Assembly (NCBI RefSeq): GCF_000787695.1
Contig: NZ_BBPH01000020.1
Coordinates: 1 to 56,288 of the forward strand
DNA length: 56,288 nt
Reading direction: 5' to 3'
Origin: Paracoccus sp. PAMC 22219
Lineage (GTDB): Bacteria > Pseudomonadota > Alphaproteobacteria > Rhodobacterales > Rhodobacteraceae
Part shown: piece after piece, positions 29,701 through 36,503 of the stretch
How positions within the stretch are numbered: position 1 is the stretch's first letter
Layout of the letters: every line of letters begins with the position of its first letter
Program-made: the position numbers and the translations under genes
Notes under the pieces: model-generated
Told to the model about the DNA's origin: nothing
Seen by the model: the letters and a program-made list of their open reading frames with translations, nothing else
Databases searched by the model: none

Positions 29701-29840
29701 ACAGGCGACAGAAGAAGCGTGGCCTTCAACGTGATCTCGTCACCGTTCCGCGTCGCTCCGTTTGGAATGATCCGAAGCTTAGGCTCGACGAAAATTGGGT
29801 CGAATGATGTCCCGTTGTCTAGATTGGTGAGGTTGCGCAT
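23748..29840 (-). CDS. giant protein of unknown function (2,030 residues), last gene of the 17-kb operon
   Basis: No family is recognised. The start is ATG 29840, which overlaps the upstream stop as TAATG; the frame extends 19 codons further but that part overlaps the neighbour. The N-terminus (MRNLTNLDNGTSFDPIFVEP) has no signal peptide. The first 600 residues mix helix (KARFEAVRAAEGKARFDALS) and strand. The rest is Pro-, Arg- and Gly-rich with many short strand-like stretches, e.g. AWIPLGDAPETG and WFVDVHLRPGRRADEIVRFG, suggesting a chain of beta domains. There are no Walker, DDE, peptidase or nuclease motifs that I can defend. Strict coupling to the 3.2-kb-residue partner suggests a stoichiometric complex. 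It is intact over 6.1 kb, which is notable beside its frameshifted partner. Confidence 0.8.
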   Translation of the reverse strand: MRNLTNLDNGTSFDPIFVEPKLRIIPNGATRNGDEITLKATLLLSPVPDATGTSTLTLRDWPGCVAELLALKEDKTFLNVTAQFTPTPTDDACAPPRPNAVKHPLRPVAPALFEAMRKERGSLNDIWRDSLVPDGLDKDAAWWHLAKTLKATQDGNRVAPGSGFSADTPPSEPIAPPQGAHGQILPTKVADQRECYAILGTGLAETAVALELGRARECLETLADKGALTKRIPDPAPDLISKVAKVELTSQDKAVIANANVSVEIKLALLGKTIELRVSEPNSSSLMSTEGRYFQAVDLFERKLLAEAQARSILPAERTIETLRKDLPDALVAARKARFEAVRAAEGKARFDALSKEMQFDRKKSWDLFRGKEGGTEADVCCFDATTPERLVQDRRLHSDTLTKSLQRAEYGRWPSYLSDRDTARDVTAAAPDPGAESQAEAELRALVGQAYFGIESNPGLARIFGLAVDVEFSFPAPESDQRYGLITAYLKAPFQEATGRKIHTRVKLFSDSSRNIGRVWGWPVSSAEVRCWAKSPTKDADLPAECLSQYDGVIVMGGVPVNGITLPRFDVATLNVGAALEAERNWLDSVRASHEQSVTQNMEKDLLFVGPDYQSDGLTLLNRAAVGDAVRKLRRLATKQNPNGNCEETGISGDEEYVIHDAEDVTNGYRLLIGAPVSPGQANAPASEPSSFLMPTQWRSLMGRTVRYGGSGKGGQLVEDLLAIAVGPAGSPERIALESAMQAVPARDMPTGNVSGAADAVVETIVDETFGHWDGSPGGVACAEVKGPPTEIADSNCFGRRIDVPRQAGTDRPPNLRNGRPYRFALQAVFSGGRAVSVTDIPVETPEANGVTGRLYYPSRAIAKHGVTNTARVAPYFRALRHSRLGAPTILLPSGHATRENTPMGYDSSGKIIVRTIRGDAEARDQGRATPRIAQRLVLVPSLPQAAVARHLAQDTKQGVLDTRPVSGGAPTGALADLTYDLFRASGFPVAQTTTVRGIDGRRYLRSRQIVAGAGPDAIEPDMEEANAVYQPRNGTRATTYYPDPAADYLVLRLRRARAETGERPPLEGTPLAIPLTGSYPELRRVLLSLRTNTSDRRIDATPSQQAIMVNRGLRYINAARSGDIAGDVWMRDQAHEIAFQLFPGEHFALDLWLVPSAWRLAHDFALIQSMAASLACNRRSQSPRDLVDAVIGGLNDAGLYGAPWQEMVAALEDIARGADEGIRYVGPGGMIVPGTKILQLLGTAVHKAMLCHPVHEISAVRRVDLIHATNRHDVAPFAESLPPGSDPFPAAVVGPRAAATPIRVTTPRVEPMPLRAVRPATLGNPVAGISDTTAIASGSKHFVLKGSVTVDLERIDTLEILARTVSPDSAVFDDPKRGRSLAHRLAGTWPKALGGDAEGILRQAQDIFGFKLAADGRVALQDAEIMLLRIDDIPPTQAGGAVTVIDLERYFLEPPASVTAPVDTHTQAEVFPKPLGRVSCRHLFPDGKARRLKVQINGLARTAEMMTTAPRELGQGDPWLNTDGIVHRVGELLDPQPLPRRLMEALSLSCEVILPATIRPAALLALSATHAIERERQILNGPSGALQIRVDQRARTRLRFGRGWFSSGVDERLGIVTWPPNQAAADEPRLAVNLVPLRSDPPSVGRFPSLNPEGCLAVPLGDPGIPEEEDRTAAIPNFDDADLGPGGRFVTRRGMDPTRIPDGKVHGGETQILLSKEAFPDLWRHPADPNLAEYVPHAWIPLGDAPETGGAGSAVMETPAEIAEALPPTTTAIDTVPQMACGLIAYMPRFDPVAEEWFVDVHLRPGRRADEIVRFGLLRYQPHTRPDLRCSRPVAVQAQPLPDRRVEIAHQDGTLTVTMEGPVSIGRLHEHGLRPDQIHIAERSSSILRVTAFVSGVAPNGTQTHEDISLDTLAISSANQDNLVTTRPDRSRIEVMPRGQVWTVRLPLGDIQQEPGTRLNLRIEEIEYWLPASYEGLIREPIDPLATHWLQQNIWRERNSGLDLTEEVTALIDGNSAALNGRISCIDP

Positions 29841-32800
29841 TAGAAATAATCCTGTGGAGGAGTAATTTCGTCGAAATAGGTTTGGAACGTCCGCCAATCT
29901 GCGGCCTGGCAGACTGCGTCCTTTCGAATGATGGCCTCATAGGAGTTCGCCCTGCCGGTTGGCGCTTGGAGATCTCCTCCAAGCTGGGCAAATTGAGTCG
30001 TTCTTCGGCCATCGGCCGATTGCTGGCCGGAAAAGCCTTCGCCTTCAGATTTTTGCATCTTGATGCTGTACTCATAGTCAGCGAGCCCCATCGAGAAACT
30101 GAAGGCAAAGGTCGCCTCACCAGTCATGTTTCCGTCCTGCATCCCCATCTTTAGGCTGAGAGAGGCGCCGAAATGGAAAATCCAGATCGCCGCCGACCCT
30201 TCGGCGATAAAGGTCATCGAAATGTCGGTGACCGTTCCGCTTTCGGATTTTTGCTGCTTGATATAGACGCCCGTCATCAGGCGACCCTGCCCCGTCAACG
30301 GTCCAAAGGCGAAGACCGCAGAGCCGCCGAACTCGAAGCCCGCCTCGAACCCGATGATGCCGTTGGTATTGGCGTAAATCGCGAAGAAACCCGAACCGCC
30401 ATAGGGCGCATAGGTCAGAGTGAAGGGCGAGCTTCGGCTCGAGAGGGATGCCTTGAACACCGCGTCCCGGTTCGAGAACGGCAGGATCGCGGTCGCTTCA
30501 AGCCCAACATTGGTGAAGGCGAGGTTTCCCACAGAGAAGTCGCCAAGTTGCAAACGGTATCCTGACTCGATCCCGGGAATAGCGCTGTCGAAATTCAAGA
30601 TCGCGCCCGAACCGTCTTTCGGCGCCAGATAATTCTGAAGCTTTTCGACGAACTTTAGCTCGGGCCCGATTTCGTGGCCGATATAGGCAATATCAAGCCG
30701 CGGCTTGTCGCCGCTTCGAGTTTCGAACCGGGCCGCGGCGAATTTCAGCGTGAGCGCGTCGAACAGATCGCCGACTAACTTAATGTCGAACGGACCAAGC
30801 GTCCCGATCGAAAGAAATTCGACTTGCGGCGGGCCGTTCGCGGTGACGATCTGAGCCAGATCCATGGCGATCTTGAGGTCGACGCCAAGTGCGGTCCCGG
30901 GGCCGGGGCGGAATATTCCCATCGTCGCAGAGGCGACTTCGGAGCCTAGTTCCATCTCAAAGCCGTAGGACATCTCGACCTTGGTTGGCACCAAGGCGAG
31001 GAGCTGGTCTTCAAATTCCTCGCGCAATCGGGAAAAATCGATGAACTTATAGATTCGGCCCGAGAACAGATCTTCGATGACGTCGCCGACCTTGTGGAGA
31101 ATCCTGATTGGGGTCGAGCCAACGTCGCCCCATTCCTGGGCGAATTTTAGCAGGAAGCCTGCCTCGGCAGCCGAGAGTCTCCCGTCTCCAGCCGCCCTAA
31201 GCCAAGCGACGTCCCCAGCGAGCTGGTCGTTATGGTTATTCAAGGCCTTGTCGGTCAAGGCCGGTGAATAGGTCCCAATCGCCTGTCGTGCGGCATCCGG
31301 CAAGACTAGGAACGGCTGCTCGAGCCGAAGGGTCTCTACCAGTTCTGAACTTAGCAACTGGTCGCGCCGCTTTTGGAGCGTCTCGTAGACGGATAGGACG
31401 CTGGTCTTGCCCGCACCGTTTGTAAAGGTCGGGACGCCCAGATCGTAGCCGTCCTGAATGATCAGCTTTAGGATCGGGCCTAGCTGGTCAAGCAGCGCGG
31501 CCTGCGGTCCGGCCTCAACGATGGTGCGGATTTGGTCGATAACGGGGGCAAGTGCTCTCGATACCCTGTACCCTCCCGCGACCAAATCGTCCAGCAAGGC
31601 GGATCCAGTGGCAGGGGCAACCAGATCGACTGGCGGCGCGCCCGCCTTCGCGACAAAGAGGGCGGCTAATCCCGTCACTTTTGGCAATGCGACCGGCTTG
31701 ACGTTCATCGGGTCGCAGAGCGCGATCAGGATCGTCCGTACTTGATTCAGCCGGTCCTTGGTTCGGCCGATCTCGGACAGCGCGCCGTCAAAATCAGCCT
31801 CCCGCGCAATCCTCTCGACGATGGCGCGGACCGGGGGCGGGAGGAGTTTAGCCTGGGCCCGTAACGTGCTGAGGCCTACCCTCAGGTCCGCCTCGGCTGC
31901 GGTCAACTGCTCGATTAGCGCAACCGCCTGCCCACCAAGAGTGCAGAGCGCCAGCGCGATCCCCTCCGCCAGTGCCTGGACTGCCTCCGAGGCCGCCTCG
32001 ATCTGGCCCCGTAGAGCCGCGTATTCTGTATCGATCTTCTCGGTCCAGACGGGTGGTTGCAGCGTGTTGGTGGAGTCCCGGACCAACAGGCCCGTCGACA
32101 ACAGATAGGCAGTGCCGCCCGCCATCAGTGGCAGGGTCAGTTCGCCCTTTTCGGCCAACTTATCAAGCCGACGCAACTTGACGAAAAGCAGCCGCTGATT
32201 GTTGAGGATCGTCTCCATTAGGGCCTTGCGCCGATCGGCCAGGCGCTGGACGTCGCGAGGAAGGTTGGCGAGTGCCTGGATCTGTTCTAGGAACTCGGTC
32301 GCGATCGCGCCTCTCTCGCAGACCTGCAATGTCGAGATGCGCCGCATATCCTGAATGGTGCGGCGCAGCGCGGCGCTGTCGGCCACGACGGCCATATAGC
32401 CTGCCTTCAGCGCATCGCGGATTTCCGCCAGTCCCTCCACGGTCTCGGCCCGGCCCGCCTCGAGCTGAGCGATAGCCGTTTTCGCCTCGATCGGAATGTC
32501 AGAGATGCCCTCCGCCTTTTTGACAAACGCGCTGACCGCACCCACGTAGGAGGAGGTCCCCTCCTTCGCGATGGTCTGGCGCAGCCGTTCGGCCTCTACG
32601 GCGCCTCCTAGATAGAACCGGCAGAGCGAGGCGGACATGCCGCCGGGCAGGGCGGCCACATCCTCAAGGTCCTCGATGAAAGCTTCTGTTGTTCGACCAG
32701 CTGCCGGACCGCCCCAGTCGGGCGGGCACAGGTCAGCATCCTCGGCCACGGCGGTTATCTTGACCATTAACCCCGTGGTCAGGTTCCAGACCTGCTCCAG

Positions 32801-35083
32801 CTCGGTGCAATTCGGCAGCGGCAGACGAATCTCGCCAAAAATGCGACCAAGCGCGTGGAGGATTCCCGGCAGATCGGTTGTGAGCAGCGTCCGGACCAGC
32901 TCGGCCAAGGCGCGTAGCATCCGCAAGATTGGATCCATCAGCGCCGAAAGGTCAGGCAACAAATTGGGCGGGTCTAAATCGGGCGATCCGATCAGCTTTG
33001 CAAGGTAGTCGAACAGATCGTGCAGAAACCTCGGATCGACGCGCGGCAGACACTCAATGAGCATGTCTGGGTCGCTGGCAAAGCCAAGGATCACGCTGAC
33101 CAGGTAGCGAGTCCGGATTTGGTGTGCATGTGTGCCGCGACGCAGCTTCTCCTCTTCCCCCTCAAAGAGGTCCGTCGCTTGTGCATTGATTATCTGGGCC
33201 AGTGCATCGATCTGCGCCTGCAGCTCTGTCCTTAGTGTCGCGTTGGACGGGAAAGCGTCCGCAATTACGGTCTTCGCGCTGTCTATTGCGTCCGCCAGAT
33301 CTTCCCTGGTGACTGCAAACAGACTGTCGCCGAACAGCGGCTCTTCTTCCTCCAGCCATGCTTTAAGCACGTCATCGGGCTCGGGCTCGGGCAGGTGGGG
33401 ATGCTTGACGGCAGCGAGCGTGACTTCCTTGGCGTAAGCCGCGCTGATCGACTTCAGGACCACGCCGACATCTTCCTTGAACGGGAGGAGCGGTTCGAGG
33501 CAGTCGTACCGATTGGGATCTGCCGGCACCGGTAGCGCGATCAGCGTCGGCCGCGCGACCGAGGCGGCGATTGTGTCGATCACGCTGTCAAGCCCCGCGA
33601 CCAGGCGCTTTGTTACCTTGTCCGCGATGGCATTGCCCTCGAGTTCCAAAGCTTTGGTCAACAGCCCAATTATCAGAGGCCCGAGGCCCTGATCGATCGC
33701 CTTAAAGAGCGCCAGCAGTTCTCCGAACTTGGCTGAAAGTGCATCGTCGATCGCGGCTTTGGGGTCCGCGGCGGCGCGCTTGATCGCTGCCAGGAAGCGT
33801 TGCCCGGCCGCGTAGCAGGCGCTGAGCTCCAGCGCGAATTCGACCGGATCAGTGGTCCCGACTGCGCGCGCCAGCGCCGCGTCGAGTTCCACCAGAGAGG
33901 CGAAGAGGTCAGGGAAGACGTCGCGCACCCGGATCACGCCCTCCCCGAGAATGTCGGTGCCGGGCAGCGTCTTGGCGATGGCGCGGTCGATCTCGTCCCA
34001 TTCTTGGCGCACCCGCCGGACGGCGCCGGACAACGGCAACACGACCTCTTCGCGCACTGTGTTTGCGGCCTCGGCCCCGGCATTGCCGAACTGCTTGACC
34101 TCGTTGAGCAATGGGACGCCCTTGCCGGGCGGGGCGAAACGGCGGATTAGCTTGATCAAGTCAGGCAGGCAGACCAGCCCAAGGATCTTGGATTCGCAGG
34201 TGAAGAGCTTCTGGTAGAGCACCCGCACCTCCTCCTGCACGTCGACGGTCATGTCTTGGACTGAATCGGTGAGGTCGCCCTTGGTCGGCGGCAGCTTGCC
34301 CGCCGCTTCCGAGGCAGTAAGGAAGTATTGCGCTACGTCCGGCAGAAGGTCGTCGTTCTTTCCTACGAGCGTGATCGGGGTATAGGTGTTGAGCGTGAGC
34401 GCCCCTTTAGGCGGCGATAGCGCTACAATCTGGGCGTCGGGGCGGAACACGCCGCCGGAGTGGTCACCCTTTTCCTCCATCTTCAGCCATGTTTTGTCCA
34501 AGAGGGCCAATACCACCTCGCGGGCATTCGGCTCGGGAACGGCGCTTTGCGGTGTGCGCAAGGATGCGTCCCCTTCCGGCAGCACGATGCCGTGCTGGAT
34601 GTAACGAGCATCGAAGGTGACGCGCTTGGGGCCCAGTACCTTGCCCATCAGGCGTTCGGACTGCGTCAGGTGGATCCGGGCGACCTCGATCGCAGGATAG
34701 AAGGGTGGCTGGTCGGCCGATTGCAGGACCTGGTCGAATAGGTGATTTGAGGTATCGAAGCGGTAGCTTACGACCGGCGCTCCACTGGCGACGGTCTCGC
34801 CGATCCTCTCTCCGTTGGCACGCAGGGTCCAATGGTCGGTCTGGTAGGTTGCGCTACCGACCTCGCGCTCGGCCGCATAGCGCCGATCCGCCCCGCTAAA
34901 GAGAATCGTGCGCAAATGGCGGAGGGGTTCAACAGTGACCTGATTTGTTCCCAAGTCTGGAGACGGCACTCGTTCGGGATCATTATAGTAGGTCACCAGC
35001 TCCCTTACAGTCTCTTGGTTCGACACGGCGAGGTTGCTGACGAAGATCATCGGCAGGTTTGTCTTGACGCCGTCGATATCCAT
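29840..35083 (-). CDS. giant protein segment (1,747 residues), probably the C-terminal part of one larger chain
   Basis: The formal ATG is MDIDGVKTNLPMIFVSNLAV at 35083. However, the same frame is coding-like upstream (RLIFWPRTLKDPLGNIRFE) and joins the previous frame if one A is restored at 35140-35142. Residues 250-1250 are long amphipathic helices rich in Ala, Leu and Glu, resembling coiled or helical-repeat scaffolds. The last 400 residues are regular amphipathic beta strands, such as GFFAIYANTNGIIGFEAGFE, FGGSAVFAFGPLTGQGRLMT and AAIWIFHFGASLSLKMG. This recalls DUF6603-like regions of other giant bacterial proteins; that is a resemblance from memory, not a search result. The stop overlaps the next giant gene as TAATG. 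Enzymatic motifs are not seen. Confidence 0.75.
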   Translation of the reverse strand: MDIDGVKTNLPMIFVSNLAVSNQETVRELVTYYNDPERVPSPDLGTNQVTVEPLRHLRTILFSGADRRYAAEREVGSATYQTDHWTLRANGERIGETVASGAPVVSYRFDTSNHLFDQVLQSADQPPFYPAIEVARIHLTQSERLMGKVLGPKRVTFDARYIQHGIVLPEGDASLRTPQSAVPEPNAREVVLALLDKTWLKMEEKGDHSGGVFRPDAQIVALSPPKGALTLNTYTPITLVGKNDDLLPDVAQYFLTASEAAGKLPPTKGDLTDSVQDMTVDVQEEVRVLYQKLFTCESKILGLVCLPDLIKLIRRFAPPGKGVPLLNEVKQFGNAGAEAANTVREEVVLPLSGAVRRVRQEWDEIDRAIAKTLPGTDILGEGVIRVRDVFPDLFASLVELDAALARAVGTTDPVEFALELSACYAAGQRFLAAIKRAAADPKAAIDDALSAKFGELLALFKAIDQGLGPLIIGLLTKALELEGNAIADKVTKRLVAGLDSVIDTIAASVARPTLIALPVPADPNRYDCLEPLLPFKEDVGVVLKSISAAYAKEVTLAAVKHPHLPEPEPDDVLKAWLEEEEPLFGDSLFAVTREDLADAIDSAKTVIADAFPSNATLRTELQAQIDALAQIINAQATDLFEGEEEKLRRGTHAHQIRTRYLVSVILGFASDPDMLIECLPRVDPRFLHDLFDYLAKLIGSPDLDPPNLLPDLSALMDPILRMLRALAELVRTLLTTDLPGILHALGRIFGEIRLPLPNCTELEQVWNLTTGLMVKITAVAEDADLCPPDWGGPAAGRTTEAFIEDLEDVAALPGGMSASLCRFYLGGAVEAERLRQTIAKEGTSSYVGAVSAFVKKAEGISDIPIEAKTAIAQLEAGRAETVEGLAEIRDALKAGYMAVVADSAALRRTIQDMRRISTLQVCERGAIATEFLEQIQALANLPRDVQRLADRRKALMETILNNQRLLFVKLRRLDKLAEKGELTLPLMAGGTAYLLSTGLLVRDSTNTLQPPVWTEKIDTEYAALRGQIEAASEAVQALAEGIALALCTLGGQAVALIEQLTAAEADLRVGLSTLRAQAKLLPPPVRAIVERIAREADFDGALSEIGRTKDRLNQVRTILIALCDPMNVKPVALPKVTGLAALFVAKAGAPPVDLVAPATGSALLDDLVAGGYRVSRALAPVIDQIRTIVEAGPQAALLDQLGPILKLIIQDGYDLGVPTFTNGAGKTSVLSVYETLQKRRDQLLSSELVETLRLEQPFLVLPDAARQAIGTYSPALTDKALNNHNDQLAGDVAWLRAAGDGRLSAAEAGFLLKFAQEWGDVGSTPIRILHKVGDVIEDLFSGRIYKFIDFSRLREEFEDQLLALVPTKVEMSYGFEMELGSEVASATMGIFRPGPGTALGVDLKIAMDLAQIVTANGPPQVEFLSIGTLGPFDIKLVGDLFDALTLKFAAARFETRSGDKPRLDIAYIGHEIGPELKFVEKLQNYLAPKDGSGAILNFDSAIPGIESGYRLQLGDFSVGNLAFTNVGLEATAILPFSNRDAVFKASLSSRSSPFTLTYAPYGGSGFFAIYANTNGIIGFEAGFEFGGSAVFAFGPLTGQGRLMTGVYIKQQKSESGTVTDISMTFIAEGSAAIWIFHFGASLSLKMGMQDGNMTGEATFAFSFSMGLADYEYSIKMQKSEGEGFSGQQSADGRRTTQFAQLGGDLQAPTGRANSYEAIIRKDAVCQAADWRTFQTYFDEITPPQDYF

Positions 35084-35133
35084 TTCGAAGCGGATGTTGC
35101 CGAGCGGATCCTTCAGCGTGCGAGGCCAGAAGA

Positions 35134-36222
35134 TCAGCCTTTGGTGTTCGGCAGCCTCAGCCGACCCGAGGGCAGTGCAATGTCGTTATGTTCTCCGCTG
35201 TCAGAATAGGGGTCTACGATGTCAGGCGTCGTCGTGGTCAGCAAGGTCAGCCGGTCGACGGGGAAGCGCCGCCCCTGTGCCGGCATCTTGATCGCAGGAT
35301 AAAGCTTTTCAGGGTTGGCCACGCGGATGAACATCCGCTGCCGGAGCGGGGCGGTGATCTGCCCGCCATTGGCAAGATCGACATAGAAGATTCGCTCCGT
35401 GACCTTCACCAGCGCAGCGCGGATCCCTAGGGGGAACAGGTAACCTTTGTATACCACCTCGGAAGTCACGTCGCGGCCGAGAGCGATCGTATGCTGCCAT
35501 CGCTCAACGCTGGTCGCGTCGTAGACTTCCCGACCGTCACGCCAATAGAAGGGTGCGTTCAACGTTTCGACGCCAGTATCGTGAGCTAGGCTGCCGCCGA
35601 GGCTGGTCAGCGTTAATTCGTGCAACGCCATCGCGCCCGGATGGTGCGAGGCGTAGCCCGGTAGGACGTCGCGCAGACGCAGCTGCTCTTCGGGCTCCGA
35701 ATAGGTCGGGCCCGACTTGTCAATGATCGGCAAGCCAAAGGCGGACATTGCCAGGACCAGCTCGTGCCGGTCCAGCGCGCTCATCGACGACCGAAAGGTC
35801 AGGGCTGGGTTGGGTGCGGCAGGCCGCCTGAGGATCGCCACGCAGAAGTCACGCACCACCTGCGCAAATTGGCGCGCCTTCTGGGGATCTGTGGCCTCGG
35901 CGCATACATTGATCGACTGGCCATTGGCCTCGAAGATCGCATTGAGCTGATCCTGGGTCATGCCGGCAGTCTCGGCATCAAGCCGGCTGAGCGCCCAAGC
36001 GCGATGCTGCCGCCGGGGGGCGTTGCCTCTATGAGGGAACCGGGAAGGTTGGCCTCCGCTCGTTCGGCAAAACGGTTGAGCAGCGCGCCAGGTCGCAGAT
36101 CGTGTGACCAGACCGCGCGCAGACCGGGATCGAGCCCTAGTCCGTCGGATCCGGTAACGAACTTGGCCGACCACAGCGTCTTGGTGCAGGTTCCGGGGGC
36201 TGGGCCTGTCAAGCTCTGGCAC
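35134..36222 (-). CDS. giant protein segment, frame 3 (real coding from about 35998)
   Basis: From about 35998 down to 35134 this frame is coherent protein (WALSRLDAETAGMTQDQLNA to GRLRLPNTKG). The part above 35998 is not in the natural register. It joins upstream to the 35958-36503 frame by one restored base near 35996-36004, and downstream to the 1,747-residue frame by one A at 35140-35142. Content: helix MTQDQLNAIFEANGQSINV, then strands such as HELVLAMSAFGLPIIDKSG and IFYVDLANGGQITAPLRQRM. The family is unknown. Taken literally, this frame has no plausible own start or ribosome site, which supports its being an internal slice of one chain. Confidence 0.55.
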   Translation of the reverse strand: MPELDRPSPRNLHQDAVVGQVRYRIRRTRARSRSARGLVTRSATWRAAQPFCRTSGGQPSRFPHRGNAPRRQHRAWALSRLDAETAGMTQDQLNAIFEANGQSINVCAEATDPQKARQFAQVVRDFCVAILRRPAAPNPALTFRSSMSALDRHELVLAMSAFGLPIIDKSGPTYSEPEEQLRLRDVLPGYASHHPGAMALHELTLTSLGGSLAHDTGVETLNAPFYWRDGREVYDATSVERWQHTIALGRDVTSEVVYKGYLFPLGIRAALVKVTERIFYVDLANGGQITAPLRQRMFIRVANPEKLYPAIKMPAQGRRFPVDRLTLLTTTTPDIVDPYSDSGEHNDIALPSGRLRLPNTKG

Positions 36223-36503
36223 GAATCGCCGATCGTCAAGTCGTAGATGTCAGGATCGGCCACGCCCGGTGTCAGCACGACAGCATACTGATGCGGCGAC
36301 AGAATCAACCGGGCCGGTAACTCGATTGCCGTCTCAAGCGGGCTTGGCCGACGCAACGTGCGCACCACCTCGGCCAAGCGTTCGGCCACGGTGGCGTTGG
36401 GCCGCAGATCGAAGCCCAGATGGGCCAGCATTGCCGAGGGCGTAGTGTCTGACACCCGCGGCGTGCGCCACCCGATCTGCCCCAACTGGCCCGGATCCTG
36501 CAC
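35958..36503 (-). CDS. giant protein segment, frame 2 (bridging piece)
   Basis: The coherent piece runs from about 36515 to 35998: VQDPGQLGQIGWRTPRVSDT, MLAHLGFDLRPNATVAERLA, ARLILSPHQYAVVLTPGVAD, GSLIEATPPGGSIA. It connects to the 802-residue frame upstream (FRGMELAVTR, then AREIVQDPG) if one base is added at 36511-36522. It connects to the next frame near 35998. Its formal ATG (MQDPGQ) has no ribosome site and is internal to conserved-looking sequence. I treat it as part of the same gene. Confidence 0.5.
   Translation of the reverse strand: MQDPGQLGQIGWRTPRVSDTTPSAMLAHLGFDLRPNATVAERLAEVVRTLRRPSPLETAIELPARLILSPHQYAVVLTPGVADPDIYDLTIGDSCQSLTGPAPGTCTKTLWSAKFVTGSDGLGLDPGLRAVWSHDLRPGALLNRFAERAEANLPGSLIEATPPGGSIALGRSAGLMPRLPA

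Noticed and set aside
31380..31420. N-G-A-G-K-T-S in the 1,747-residue giant segment, resembling a Walker A motif
   Set aside because: The first Gly of G-x4-G-K-T/S is missing, no hydrophobic strand precedes it and no Walker B follows; likely chance in a helical scaffold.
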